A stretch of 64,000 nucleotides of DNA from Photobacterium carnosum (GTDB taxonomy: Bacteria; Pseudomonadota; Gammaproteobacteria; Enterobacterales; Vibrionaceae), in NCBI RefSeq assembly GCF_002849605.1, contig NZ_NPIB01000001.1, positions 434,001 through 498,000 of the forward strand. The letters are read 5' to 3'. The notes under the pieces were generated by a model. That model was not told the DNA's origin and made no database searches. It worked only from the letters and a program-made list of their open reading frames with translations. Positions within the stretch are counted from its first letter, which is position 1. Each line of letters opens with the position of its first letter. This document shows, in pieces, positions 38,606 through 48,016 of the stretch. Position numbers and translations under genes: made by a program.

Positions 38606-40343
38606 CTTCATTCATCCAGCTTTTCACTACTTGTGCCGCAAGATCAGGTTCATTGGCAACCAATGCCCGCACCGCTTTAAGTAAATCTTCATCTTTATGT
38701 AAATTAGGTAAATCTAAGTTACTACTGCTTAATTCAAAACTTTCGTGAGAATCTAAATCACCACCAATTAAACTGGTGCCATCACTATGACTATTATGAG
38801 TTAAAATCGGTACTCCATTTTCATCTAACAGCGTGCCATTAGCCGTTTGATTTGGATATAACAGTTTATTCATTGCTGGACGCACCAATACCACAATCAC
38901 AACGATAATAACTAACGCTGCCGCTAACCATCGAACCCAACTACTAAAATTAGGATTTTCCCAAATAGGTACATCCGTCAACAATAACTCTTCCGGCAAA
39001 GCAAATGGTACTGATAGCACTTCTAATAAATCACCACGCGCCTCTGAAAAACCAATCCCTCCCATTAATAAACGGCGGATTTTAACAATTTCAGCTTCAG
39101 ATATTGGCACCCGTGTGATCTCGCCCGTTTTAGGATCAACAATCGATTTATAATCAATCGCAACCGAGACTGTTTGCCGATCAATAACACCAGTTTGAGC
39201 ACGTTTATGGCTTATCGTGGTGTCTAACTCATAGTTACGGGTGGATTCACGGTGTATGCGACCATTGCCGCTGCTTGTACCAGCTTGCATGTCTTTTATA
39301 TTTTCAGGAATAGCACTACTGACGGGAGGTTGGTTGCTTAATGCCCCTGGAATACCTGCCACCACTTGACCACTATTGCTATCTTCACGCGTAAACTCAC
39401 TTCGAGTGGCAGCTGTTGCGGGATTATAACGTTTACGGGTTTCTTCTAGCGCAGAGAAATCCATCGCTATATCGACTTGGGATGTGTAATTACCTAAGCC
39501 TAAAACAGGCATTAAAATGGCGTCAATTTTTTCACGTAATGCTTGTTCTTGTTTATGCTCTAATTCGAATTCTTTACGTTTAGCCGTTGAGGAAGGATCT
39601 TCAGTACCAGAGCTTAATAAGCGCCCATGTTGATCAGTAACGGTGACACGGGTTGGCCGTAAACCGGGTACTGCGGTGGCTACCATATCAACAATAGAAT
39701 CAACTTCTTGCTGACCAAGTGCAGCACCTGATGCTAAGGTCAGAAAAACAGTGGCGGTGGCATCTTGATTATGACGAACGAACACACTTTGTTTTGGCAT
39801 CGCCAGCAGCACTTGTGCCTTGCGTACTTGACTGATTTGTTCAATTGCACGGGCTAATTGACGTTCACGACTTAATTTTAAACGCTCATTTTCGAGCCGC
39901 TGTGAAACACCAAACCCCATGTCTTTTAATAAAATATCATCGCCCTCAGCGGCACGACTATTTAGACCACTGCGGGTTAAATCTAATTTAATACTGCTAT
40001 ATTTATCCGCAGGAACACGAATAGTATTACCATCAAGTTGATAATTGATTTTCTTTTGATCAAAGTGATCCAAAATAGGGATCAATTCTTCAGTTTCATA
40101 GCTACCCAATGGGCGCATTTCTGGTTCTTTTATCCACACTATCATCATCACGATTAATGCAACACAAATCGCAACCGATAGCACTAAAATAACCTGCCGT
40201 AACAGATCAAGATTGCCTAAAATACTGTCAGTACGCGATGCTTTCTTTTCTGTAAGATCGGGATCCTGACCAGCATCGCGTAATATCGGCGAAGTATTAC
40301 TATTTGCAATCGTAACTTGTTGATTAACAATTTGATCTGACAC
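38598..40343 (-). CDS. fliF: flagellar MS-ring protein FliF
   Basis: FliF forms the MS-ring, the first flagellar structure built, in the inner membrane. It has two membrane helices, LVLSVAICVALIVMMIVWI near residue 60 and WLAAALVIIVVIVVLV near residue 460, with ring-building domains between (YxKINYQLDG, LARAIEQISQVRKAQVLLAMP). The C-terminal cytoplasmic tail (LLKAVRALVANEPDLAAQVVK) binds FliG. It is 581 residues. FlhF recruits it to the pole in Vibrio. It starts 60 bp after fliE. Confidence 0.97.
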   Translation of the reverse strand: MSDQIVNQQVTIANSNTSPILRDAGQDPDLTEKKASRTDSILGNLDLLRQVILVLSVAICVALIVMMIVWIKEPEMRPLGSYETEELIPILDHFDQKKINYQLDGNTIRVPADKYSSIKLDLTRSGLNSRAAEGDDILLKDMGFGVSQRLENERLKLSRERQLARAIEQISQVRKAQVLLAMPKQSVFVRHNQDATATVFLTLASGAALGQQEVDSIVDMVATAVPGLRPTRVTVTDQHGRLLSSGTEDPSSTAKRKEFELEHKQEQALREKIDAILMPVLGLGNYTSQVDIAMDFSALEETRKRYNPATAATRSEFTREDSNSGQVVAGIPGALSNQPPVSSAIPENIKDMQAGTSSGNGRIHRESTRNYELDTTISHKRAQTGVIDRQTVSVAIDYKSIVDPKTGEITRVPISEAEIVKIRRLLMGGIGFSEARGDLLEVLSVPFALPEELLLTDVPIWENPNFSSWVRWLAAALVIIVVIVVLVRPAMNKLLYPNQTANGTLLDENGVPILTHNSHSDGTSLIGGDLDSHESFELSSSNLDLPNLHKDEDLLKAVRALVANEPDLAAQVVKSWMNEDG

Positions 40344-40403
40344 TTTTATTTCTCACACATATAACAAATTAGGCGCTATCACACCGACAGATAACGACGA
40401 TAC

Positions 40404-40715
40404 TTATACCGGCATATTCATTAATTCTTTGTAAGCTTGCACCATTTTATTTCGCACTTGTACAGTAGCTTCAAACGCAACACTGGATTTATTACGCGCA
40501 ATCATGACATCAGATAACGACACACTACGATCACCTTGATCAAAGCGAGTGGCTAAATCACTCGATTGACCTTGAAGCGTATTCACCGACTTAATGGCAT
40601 CATTTAATAAATTACCAAAATCAGCACTAACTTGTTGCCCCGTCGCAGGGCGAATACTATTTTGAGCATCTAAACGCATCGTCTGCATTTCGGCCGCTAA
40701 TCCATTAACTTTCAT
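40404..40715 (-). CDS. fliE: flagellar rod-base/MS-ring junction protein FliE
   Basis: FliE joins the MS-ring to the rod. It is 103 residues with the C-terminal family signature MIARNKSSVAFEATVQVRNKMVQAYKELMNMPV, where export and polymerisation information lies. It heads fliEFGHIJKLMNOPQ. I found no sigma-54 or sigma-28 promoter in the 61-bp gap from flrC, so it may be read through from flrBC. Confidence 0.96.
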   Translation of the reverse strand: MKVNGLAAEMQTMRLDAQNSIRPATGQQVSADFGNLLNDAIKSVNTLQGQSSDLATRFDQGDRSVSLSDVMIARNKSSVAFEATVQVRNKMVQAYKELMNMPV

Positions 40716-40776
40716 ACCAGAATCTCACTATTTTTATTGCTACTAAAAAGATATTCATTGTGTCTCACCAATCACT

Positions 40777-42159
40777 TTATGCTGGCAGTTCAATACCCGC
40801 ATCGCGCATTTTGGCTAATTTATAACGTAGTGTTCTCGGACTAATACCCAACCTATCGGCCATGTTTTTACGGTTACCTTGGCAAGTCACTAGCGTGTCT
40901 AAAATAATGTTAAATTCTTGGCCGCGTAATTCATTACCTAAGCTATCTGTTGTACTTGATGCCACCACAGCCATCGTTGAAGTGTCGACAACCGCAGTTT
41001 TAGACGCTACAGCCATATTAGTCATCTGTAACCAATCAAGCCCTTCAATCAGAATATGTTGCTCAGTTATCATAAGGTTATCGTGAATGATTAACGCGCG
41101 TTGAATCACGTTATCAAGTTCACGCACATTTCCAGGCCATGTATATTGTAATAATTTATTGAGCGCACATTGCGCAATTACAGGGATAGCCATCCCTTGT
41201 TGACTTGCATGGCGTTGTAAAAATAACTGTGCTAATGGCACAATATCGCCTTTACGTTCGGTTAAGGCGGGCCATGTGATTGGAAAGACATTTAAGCGGT
41301 AATACAAATCTTCACGAAAAAGACCATCGGCAACATGATTTTTCAAATCACGGTTACTGGTCGCAATAATACGCACATCCAACTTAATGCTTTTACGTCC
41401 GCCTAAACGTTCAACTTCACGCTCTTGTAATACTCGCAATAATTTAGCTTGTAAGTTAACATCCATTTCACTGATTTCATCGAGTAAAATCGTACCAGCT
41501 TGGGCTTGTTCAAACTTGCCAGGACACGCTTGTACCGCGCCTGTAAATGCCCCTTTTTCATAGCCGAATAACATCGCTTCTAGCATATTTTCAGGGATCG
41601 CCGCGCAGTTAATGGCAACAAAAGGACCATTACTGCGTGAAGAGTGTTCGTGAATATAACGTGACAGCACTTCTTTACCCGACCCACTGGGGCCTAAAAC
41701 CATTACGCTAGCATCTGTTTTCGCAACTTTTTCAGCCATCGCTAACAAATGCAGACTTTTAGGATCAGCAGCCACAGTATTGGTAGGGTTAGGTCTGATC
41801 GGCGCATAACGGCCCACCATATTGAGTAATACTTGTGGGGCGAACGGCTTCGCCATGTAATCAATCGCACCGTCTTTCATCGCTGCAACAGCATCTTCAA
41901 TATTGGCGTAGGCGGTCATTAATAACACTGGCATTTTCGGCCACTGTAATTTAATACTGCGCAGTAAGGCTAATCCGTCCATACCCGCCATTTGCACATC
42001 CGAAATAACGATATCAACTGACTCAGATTTCAGTAGTACTAACGCGTGTTCCGCACTTTCCGCTTCGATCCATTGATAGCCAGCTAATGCTAACGTATCG
42101 ACTAATGCTTCACGCAAACCTTCGTCATCCTCTACGACTAATACTCGCGTTTGACTCAT
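40777..42159 (-). CDS. flrC: flagellar sigma-54 response regulator FlrC
   Basis: FlrC, once phosphorylated by FlrB, activates sigma-54 promoters of middle flagellar genes. The receiver has phospho-acceptor Asp54 in IVISDVQMAGMDG. The AAA+ domain shows Walker A VLGPSGSGKEVLSRYI and the sigma-54 contact loop [11 protein letters not shown]. The C-terminal Fis-type helix-turn-helix is NRKNMADRLGISPRTLRYKL. It is 460 residues, 38 bp after flrB. Confidence 0.96.
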   Translation of the reverse strand: MSQTRVLVVEDDEGLREALVDTLALAGYQWIEAESAEHALVLLKSESVDIVISDVQMAGMDGLALLRSIKLQWPKMPVLLMTAYANIEDAVAAMKDGAIDYMAKPFAPQVLLNMVGRYAPIRPNPTNTVAADPKSLHLLAMAEKVAKTDASVMVLGPSGSGKEVLSRYIHEHSSRSNGPFVAINCAAIPENMLEAMLFGYEKGAFTGAVQACPGKFEQAQAGTILLDEISEMDVNLQAKLLRVLQEREVERLGGRKSIKLDVRIIATSNRDLKNHVADGLFREDLYYRLNVFPITWPALTERKGDIVPLAQLFLQRHASQQGMAIPVIAQCALNKLLQYTWPGNVRELDNVIQRALIIHDNLMITEQHILIEGLDWLQMTNMAVASKTAVVDTSTMAVVASSTTDSLGNELRGQEFNIILDTLVTCQGNRKNMADRLGISPRTLRYKLAKMRDAGIELPA

Positions 42160-42197
42160 GCTTTACTCTCCATAGTTAAATCGATTCATTATGCAGT

Positions 42198-43211
42198 TTA
42201 AGCGGATAAAACTAAGGGTAACTGCAAGGTAAAAGTTGCCCCAGATCCAAGTTGTGAACTTAATCTCAAGCTACCGTTATGGGCTGATACCACCATCTGT
42301 ACAACAGCTAACCCTAATCCTGTCCCTTGTTGGCGAGTGGTATAAAAAGGCTCTAACACCTTTTGATGATCTTCTTCCGCAATCCCAGGGCCATTATCAG
42401 TCACACTCAGTAGTAACATTTGATCTTGTTGCTGACAGTACACTGCAACTCGACAACCTTTCCCTGCCATTTGAATTGCATTAGTGATCAAATTACCCAC
42501 CGCGCTCGCTAACGCATTTTCATTGCCCATTAAGCGTAATGTTTCATCATCACAATCAATACTAAAATCGACATCATGGCTCAGAACTTGTGCTTCTATC
42601 ATTGCTTCTAAACTGTTGAGTAAACTTTCAATCGTAAATTCACTCACCACTTTATTATCGCCACCCTTGGCAAATAACAGCATATCGTTAACTTGTTTTT
42701 CAAGATCGTACAGTCTATCCACTAGCTTAGTTTGAAAACGATGTCGAGTAGCGGAGGTTAACCCTGATGACGCTAAGTTAGCCGCATACAATAATGCACT
42801 TGCTAACGGAGTACGCACTTGATGAGCTAAAGATGCCACCATCCGCCCTAGTGATGACAACCGTTGCATTTCACTTAACCGTGATTGTAATTGCCGAGTT
42901 TCGGTTAAGTCAGTGATCACAATTAACTGTCCAGCCGCTGACGCTGAAATGGCTAATTTTACTTTACGGCCACTACGCAGGGAAACTTCATGCCCATCAT
43001 CATCTTGAGGTGCAAAACTGCGTTGAATAATATCGCCCCAACGCTGCCCGATTAATGGCTCGCCAAGTAAGCGTAAGGCTTCTTGGTTAGCTTCACTAAT
43101 CACGCCTTTTTCATCCAATAAAATGACGGCAACAGGCATCACTTGTAATACTTGTTGATAACGCTCAACTTGTTGGTTTAACGCCAATAATGTTATGGAT
43201 GGCTCATTCAT
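42198..43211 (-). CDS. flrB: flagellar sensor histidine kinase FlrB
   Basis: A soluble histidine kinase that phosphorylates FlrC. No membrane helix is visible, so it is cytoplasmic. A PAS domain (VMPVAVILLDEKGVISEANQEA) comes first, then the dimerisation domain with His130 in MVASLAHQVRTPLASAL, then the HATPase domain (NLITNAIQM, SVTDNGPGI, TGLGLAVVQMVV). It is 337 residues. A sigma-54 promoter lies 41 bp upstream, and flrC follows in the operon. Confidence 0.95.
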   Translation of the reverse strand: MNEPSITLLALNQQVERYQQVLQVMPVAVILLDEKGVISEANQEALRLLGEPLIGQRWGDIIQRSFAPQDDDGHEVSLRSGRKVKLAISASAAGQLIVITDLTETRQLQSRLSEMQRLSSLGRMVASLAHQVRTPLASALLYAANLASSGLTSATRHRFQTKLVDRLYDLEKQVNDMLLFAKGGDNKVVSEFTIESLLNSLEAMIEAQVLSHDVDFSIDCDDETLRLMGNENALASAVGNLITNAIQMAGKGCRVAVYCQQQDQMLLLSVTDNGPGIAEEDHQKVLEPFYTTRQQGTGLGLAVVQMVVSAHNGSLRLSSQLGSGATFTLQLPLVLSA

Positions 43212-43251
43212 GATTAACCTACAACAGACAGCAACAACAACAAGATTTAAA

Positions 43252-43266
43252 GCAATTTACATGCCA
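43252..43266 (-). promoter_or_regulatory. sigma-54 promoter of flrBC
   Basis: On the minus strand TGGCAT-N5-TTGC, followed by TTT, is a near-perfect -24/-12 element 41 bp before flrB. FlrA is the known sigma-54 activator of flrBC in V. cholerae. It lies in a 317-bp gap that otherwise holds the flrA terminator and AT-rich sequence without ORFs. Confidence 0.85.
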
Positions 43267-43474
43267 TTTTTAATCGTTGTTTATCATGTAGTTACAATTA
43301 GAAACAATAAAACATAGTGCCATTTTTATGACACCAGTGACATTTTTATGATTATGCGCAGTGTTTTTTATTTTTCAATGCTAATTTATTATCGTGTTAA
43401 CCCATTAAATATAACTATCAACAATATTTCATCCGTACTTATATAAATATCTATGTTTAAAATGACATAAAAAA

Positions 43475-43502
43475 AGCCATCGTCAAATTAATGACGATGG
43501 CT
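43475..43502. terminator. terminator after flrA
   Basis: A perfect 10-bp stem AGCCATCGTC / GACGATGGCT with an eight-base AT loop, flanked by A7 and T7, so it can act on both strands. It lies 27 bp after the flrA stop and insulates flrBC from flrA transcription. Confidence 0.95.
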
Positions 43503-43528
43503 TTTTTTATCAATATGGAATCTGTAAA

Positions 43529-44974
43529 TTAACTGTCTTTTGATAACCCATATTTACGCATTTTTTCAACTAGCGTTGTACGACGCATACCTAACATATC
43601 TGCAGCACGCGCAACAACACCTGATTGCGCATCTAATGCTTGGCGGATCATTTCAACTTCCAACTCAGCCAGCATCTCTTTAAGGTTGAGCCCTTCTGGT
43701 GGTAAATCACTACCCAATACGGTGGTATCTGCATCGACAGCTGCAAACATATCAGCTAACGCTTGCTGCTCTTGTTCTTCAATTGAAACAATACTATTTT
43801 CAGGTACAAAATCAGGTAGCTGACTATGACGGTATTTCATTGGTAGATGATTAACATCCACCATTTCACCAGGATAAAGAATCGTTAACCGTTCAATTAA
43901 ATTGGCTAACTCACGAATATTACCCGGCCAATCATGCAGCATTAATGAGGTAATCGCACGAGGCGTAAAGTGGATCCGTTTCGCACCTTCAGCTTCCATT
44001 CGAGTTAACAACTCTTGCAATAATAACGGAATATCTTCAATACGATCCCGTAAAGCAGGCATCTCTATTGGAAATACATTTAAGCGGTAATATAAGTCTT
44101 CACGGAATAATCTATCCGCGATCATTTTATCAAGATCTCGGTGCGTTGCCGCTACAATACGCACGTTAGCTTTAATGGTGTGATTGCCACCCACGCGCTC
44201 AAAACTACGTTCTTGCAATACACGTAATAACTTCACTTGCATCGAGATTGGCATATCACCAATCTCGTCTAAAAATAATGTACCGCCTTCTGCTAATTCA
44301 AATCGACCTTTACGGGTTGAAATAGCCCCAGTAAAAGCGCCTTTTTCATGACCAAATAATTCACTTTCAAGTAAATTAGCAGGAATAGCGCCACAGTTAA
44401 CCGGCACAAACGGACCTTTGCCTCGTTCAGAATGATAATGCACATTACGCGCAACCACTTCTTTACCCGTACCCGATTCACCTAAAATCAACACACTCGC
44501 ATCGCAAGCAGCCACTTGTTCAACCAAGCGACGAATATTACTAATATCTTTACTTCGCCCTACCATGCTTCTAAACAGCATGTTTTTACGACCTAACGAC
44601 GGTACTTGATGGGTAAGCTTACCTAAATATTCTTGGCAATGACGAAAGGCATCAGCTAATTGATTATAATGTAACGGGAATTTAAGGTCGCCAATATAAT
44701 TGGGTAATTCTACCAATAACTCATGGTGATTAGTTAATGCAACTACAGGGATCTGCGGATGCATTTTAAATTTTTCTATAATGCTATTGAGTTTTTTAGT
44801 ATTGGTAATTGTTCCCAGCAGGCACACACCCCATGGCTGATCCCATAATGACATGGACAAATCTTGCGATGACAGCGCGCTATGATGCTCCCCCATAAAA
44901 TTAAGAATGACACTTAAATCATGACATTGCTGTGGGTCGTCATCAATAACAAGCGTATTTACTAAACCGTCCAT
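43529..44974 (-). CDS. flrA: master flagellar sigma-54 activator FlrA (FleQ-like)
   Basis: FlrA sits at the top of the flagellar hierarchy and activates flrBC with sigma-54. The N-terminal receiver-like domain is degenerate: the phospho-acceptor position in VCLLGTI is not Asp. The AAA+ domain has Walker [16 protein letters not shown] and the contact loop [12 protein letters not shown]; the C-terminus is a Fis-type DNA-binding domain ([20 protein letters not shown]). Arg135 and Arg176, the c-di-GMP-binding residues reported for V. cholerae FlrA, are both conserved at the same numbers. It is 481 residues. Confidence 0.96.
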   Translation of the reverse strand: MDGLVNTLVIDDDPQQCHDLSVILNFMGEHHSALSSQDLSMSLWDQPWGVCLLGTITNTKKLNSIIEKFKMHPQIPVVALTNHHELLVELPNYIGDLKFPLHYNQLADAFRHCQEYLGKLTHQVPSLGRKNMLFRSMVGRSKDISNIRRLVEQVAACDASVLILGESGTGKEVVARNVHYHSERGKGPFVPVNCGAIPANLLESELFGHEKGAFTGAISTRKGRFELAEGGTLFLDEIGDMPISMQVKLLRVLQERSFERVGGNHTIKANVRIVAATHRDLDKMIADRLFREDLYYRLNVFPIEMPALRDRIEDIPLLLQELLTRMEAEGAKRIHFTPRAITSLMLHDWPGNIRELANLIERLTILYPGEMVDVNHLPMKYRHSQLPDFVPENSIVSIEEQEQQALADMFAAVDADTTVLGSDLPPEGLNLKEMLAELEVEMIRQALDAQSGVVARAADMLGMRRTTLVEKMRKYGLSKDS

Positions 44975-45059
44975 AGATGGATATTGCCTTTATAAGAGTA
45001 CACCCTGACGGTATATTCAATGTAATGAATAGAACAACAATCAAGAAGAGAGTGGTTAC

Positions 45060-45087
45060 ATTGTAATTAATGCATATCATAAGGCAA
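45060..45087 (-). promoter_or_regulatory. candidate sigma-70 promoter of flrA
   Basis: On the minus strand TTGCCT-N16-TACAAT matches the sigma-70 consensus well and lies about 86 bp before the flrA start, in the 250-bp gap from fliS. No sigma-54 or sigma-28 element is seen, as expected for a top-level regulator. Confidence 0.45.
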
Positions 45088-45171
45088 GATTTGACATGTA
45101 AAAGCTGTGACACCAATACAAATAACAATGAAATTGATCATGTTTTATACCAATTTAAAGCTAAAAATACT

Positions 45172-45193
45172 AAAAAAAAGGGTTATCGATAAC
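45172..45193 (-). terminator. possible terminator after fliS
   Basis: On the minus strand a short self-complementary GTTATCGATAAC is followed within two bases by eight Ts, 32 bp after the fliS stop. The stem is weak, so this is tentative. Confidence 0.4.
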
Positions 45194-45224
45194 ACTGATT
45201 ATGGTTACCGACACCCAAAAACAG

Positions 45225-45626
45225 TTAATTTGTTTCAGTAAGATAGTGATATTCCGCTGGAATTTGATCCCAAGCTGACTTTATTTCACGTAGCATACCA
45301 ATGACATCATCAATAGGCTGAGTGACATTTTCAGCATTAGCACGAGAAATTTCACTGCCCATAAAATCATAAAGCGCATCAAGATTTTTAGCGATATCGC
45401 CGCCATCTTCCATTGATAAACAATCACGCAGGCTTAATACAATATCTAACGCTTTCGTTAAACGTTCACACTTAACCGCAATATTACCTTGTTCCATTGC
45501 AGCCTTGCCCTGAATCAGGCGTTCTATCGCCCCAGCGTATAACATTTGAATGATACGGTGCGGAGAGGCGCTGGCGAGTTGTGCATTCACTGAAACTTGC
45601 TTATATGCCTGAAGAGAACCACGCAT
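45225..45626 (-). CDS. fliS: flagellin export chaperone FliS
   Basis: FliS binds the C-terminus of newly made flagellin and keeps it unpolymerised before export. It is 133 residues and all helical, with the family core ASPHRIIQMLYAGAIERLIQGKAAME and the end region YHYLTETN. It is last in the flaG-fliD-flaI-fliS run. Confidence 0.96.
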   Translation of the reverse strand: MRGSLQAYKQVSVNAQLASASPHRIIQMLYAGAIERLIQGKAAMEQGNIAVKCERLTKALDIVLSLRDCLSMEDGGDIAKNLDALYDFMGSEISRANAENVTQPIDDVIGMLREIKSAWDQIPAEYHYLTETN

Positions 45627-45681
45627 GTTGTTATCCTTTGTTTAGTTGCGAGACATTATCAATAAACATTGGGTTTAGAGG

Positions 45682-45999
45682 TTATTGTCCGTGTTGTTGA
45701 ATATTGCTGTAGAGCGATAATGATTTTTGGCTTTTTTTCGAACGTACTAACTGCGCGCCAATACGATCTTTATGTTGTTGTAATAACGCTTTCATTGCTT
45801 GAGTACGTGCCACCACATCATCAAACACTGCCCGTGATAGATCTGCTTGTTTAAGCACAATTTCCACTTGTTGATGACGCAAGGCGACTAAGTTTTCAAG
45901 CTGCTGCGGAAAATCATCAGGGTAATCTTCTGCGAGTAATAATTGTTCGATTTGGTGCTCTAATTGGGTTAGTTGATCTAATGTCATGAGTGACTGCAT
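45682..45999 (-). CDS. flaI: FlaI, FliT-like flagellar protein
   Basis: A 105-residue, mostly helical small protein between fliD and fliS. This is the position of FliT, the FliD export chaperone, in enterics and of flaI in Vibrio. The sequence (LDQLTQLEHQIEQLLLAEDYPDDFPQQLENLVALRHQQ) is too diverged for a firm FliT claim. A chaperone role for FliD is inferred from position and size. It starts 8 bp after the fliD stop. Confidence 0.75.
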   Translation of the reverse strand: MQSLMTLDQLTQLEHQIEQLLLAEDYPDDFPQQLENLVALRHQQVEIVLKQADLSRAVFDDVVARTQAMKALLQQHKDRIGAQLVRSKKSQKSLSLYSNIQQHGQ

Positions 46000-46007
46000 T
46001 AATATCC

Positions 46008-47456
46008 TTAATCAAACGACATCATCAAACTCATCATACTACTGAGCTGATTGTTCATCTGACCGATGGCTTCATCCATCGCTAAAAACTGTTTATAAGT
46101 ACGATCTTCATAAGCGACCATACGTTTATTAAGATCGGTCATATCATCATCTAATGATTTTTGGCGCTCTTTTAACGTGTCTTCTTTAACAGACAATGAA
46201 CCATCGGTTTTATCAGTAAAACTGTCTAACAGCTTATCGGCTTTAGCCAGAAATCCGCTGTCTTCTTTGGCAAAAAACTGGCCGATAACCGCGAAATTTT
46301 CGCTGATAATGTCATCAAGTTTATCGCTGTCTTCTTCAAGCTCTAACGTGCCATCACGCTGAATCGAAATCCCAAAATCAGACATTTGATACAGCTTGCC
46401 ATTAATCTCAATCGGCTCATTAAGTAAGTTACGCATTTGGGTGCTCACTGAACGCGTTAAGCTATCACCGTTCAATGCCCCGGCACGATTGGGATCATCT
46501 GGCTTCTTATCAGCATCGAAACCAGTTAACTTATCAATCGTTCCCGTCAAGCTGTTATAACTATCAACAAATGATTTTAATGAATCTTTGGTGCTTTTTT
46601 CATCACTTTCAATGGTGATTTTAACGGATTTAACATCGATATCATTGGTTCCATTAGGATCAGGAGTAACACCTGATGTGCCCGTAAGCTTTTTAAGATC
46701 TAATGTCACCCCTTCAATCACATCTTCAAAGGTATTATTACTGCTGCTAACGGTAGTGAAGTTATCGATCATGATTTGGGCATCTTGCGCTGCCTGCATC
46801 TCATCAACTTTACTGTCCACCATGCCGTCTTTATAAGCAAGTGATGCTAATTGCCCCGTCATGGCAGAGGTATCAATCTCAATGGTATTTTTCTCACCGG
46901 TTTCTTTGGTTGAAAATACTATTTTAGAGCCGCCATCGTCACCAGTATTGATTAAAGTTGCAGTAACACCGGGGTTATCATTGGCATTATTGATCGCATC
47001 TACCACTGACGATAAATCATCATTGTCTTCACCGATATTTAAGGTCATCGATTTATCACCGACCTTAATTACCATATCACCGCTACCAAGAGAGGCTTCT
47101 GGATCAGCGCTAAAGAATTCTTTACCCATTAATTTATGTGACTGTGCCATTTGCTGAATGTTAATGTTATACACCCCGCTTTTGGCTTTAGCAGTGGCTT
47201 TTATCGATAAATAATCACTGTTATCTGAAGTGGCTTTTTGACCATTAAAAGCTTCATCTTTGCCAAACTTTTCTAGCATTGATTGCATTGCGCTGACAGA
47301 TGATTTGACCTGACCGTAAGCACTCAGAGAAACATTAACTTGCTTCTGCTGAGTGGTGATTCGATCCGATTTTGGTTTACGTTCAGCGGCAACTAATTGC
47401 TGTGTCATACCTGCAATATCTAGCCCAGATGCCATTCCGGCAGCACTTAACCCCAT
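46008..47456 (-). CDS. fliD: flagellar filament cap protein FliD
   Basis: FliD (HAP2) pentamers cap the filament and promote flagellin folding at the tip. The N-terminal GMASGLDIAGMTQQLVAAERKP and the C-terminal coiled coil (LKERQKSLDDDMTDLNKRMVAYEDRTYKQFLAMDEAI) are the conserved ends. The central domains are variable and rich in Asp, Ser and Thr. It is 482 residues. It starts 11 bp after flaG. Confidence 0.95.
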   Translation of the reverse strand: MGLSAAGMASGLDIAGMTQQLVAAERKPKSDRITTQQKQVNVSLSAYGQVKSSVSAMQSMLEKFGKDEAFNGQKATSDNSDYLSIKATAKAKSGVYNINIQQMAQSHKLMGKEFFSADPEASLGSGDMVIKVGDKSMTLNIGEDNDDLSSVVDAINNANDNPGVTATLINTGDDGGSKIVFSTKETGEKNTIEIDTSAMTGQLASLAYKDGMVDSKVDEMQAAQDAQIMIDNFTTVSSSNNTFEDVIEGVTLDLKKLTGTSGVTPDPNGTNDIDVKSVKITIESDEKSTKDSLKSFVDSYNSLTGTIDKLTGFDADKKPDDPNRAGALNGDSLTRSVSTQMRNLLNEPIEINGKLYQMSDFGISIQRDGTLELEEDSDKLDDIISENFAVIGQFFAKEDSGFLAKADKLLDSFTDKTDGSLSVKEDTLKERQKSLDDDMTDLNKRMVAYEDRTYKQFLAMDEAIGQMNNQLSSMMSLMMSFD

Positions 47457-47467
47457 AGTTATGTCCT

Positions 47468-47929
47468 CTACACTGTTTTACTGATAGAGCCCAGAGCATG
47501 CTTGGCTAAATTTTTGTTTAACTCTAGCAATTCTTGTGCCGGAACTTGGCGAATCACATCACCGGTTTTATTATCAACAATGGTGGCAATCTGCTTGCCT
47601 GTTTCCTCATCTTGATGGAAACGTAAACTGCGATTACATTGTTGTAATACTTGTTCAATCTGCTTAATGCGTTCTTGCTCTGCAATAGGATCAGGCGTAA
47701 ATGAATTAAGCGGATTGTCATCAAGAGGTTGATTAACATAACTAATATCATCAACATCCGTTAACGCTGTTATCAGTGGCAATGGCTTGCCGCTAGGTTG
47801 TAACTCACCATAAGTTGGATCAGATTTAAACTGATGAGCAGTATCAACCGTCGTAGAAGTGGTGCTATCTAATGGTGTTTGTAGCGCGGTATATTGTCCT
47901 GTTACAGCAGAAGTAGAAGTGATCGCCAT
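47468..47929 (-). CDS. flaG: flagellar protein FlaG
   Basis: FlaG affects filament length in polar flagellates; its molecular role is unclear. The N-terminal half is disordered and Thr/Ser-rich. The C-terminal FlaG domain is seen in RSLRFHQDEETGKQIATIVD and DVIRQVPAQELLELNKNLAK. I start at the ATG at 47929 (153 residues) with ribosome site AAGGAA; the ATG six codons earlier lacks one. It is first in the flaG-fliD-flaI-fliS group and follows the flagellin terminator. Confidence 0.92.
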   Translation of the reverse strand: MAITSTSAVTGQYTALQTPLDSTTSTTVDTAHQFKSDPTYGELQPSGKPLPLITALTDVDDISYVNQPLDDNPLNSFTPDPIAEQERIKQIEQVLQQCNRSLRFHQDEETGKQIATIVDNKTGDVIRQVPAQELLELNKNLAKHALGSISKTV

Positions 47930-47974
47930 AGCCAGTTCCTTGAGCATATTTGTTAGCGATTAAAATACAATAAT

Positions 47975-47999
47975 GCCCTACTGATAGAATCAGCAGGGC
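47975..47999 (-). terminator. flagellin gene terminator
   Basis: On the minus strand GCCCTGCTGAT / ATCAGTAGGGC form an 11-bp stem with one mismatch and a three-base loop, 18 bp after the flagellin stop. The following sequence is AT-rich but lacks a clean T-run. It may mainly protect the mRNA 3' end and allow some read-through to flaG. Confidence 0.7.
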
Positions 48000-48016
48000 A
48001 CAACTTTAACAGCGAA

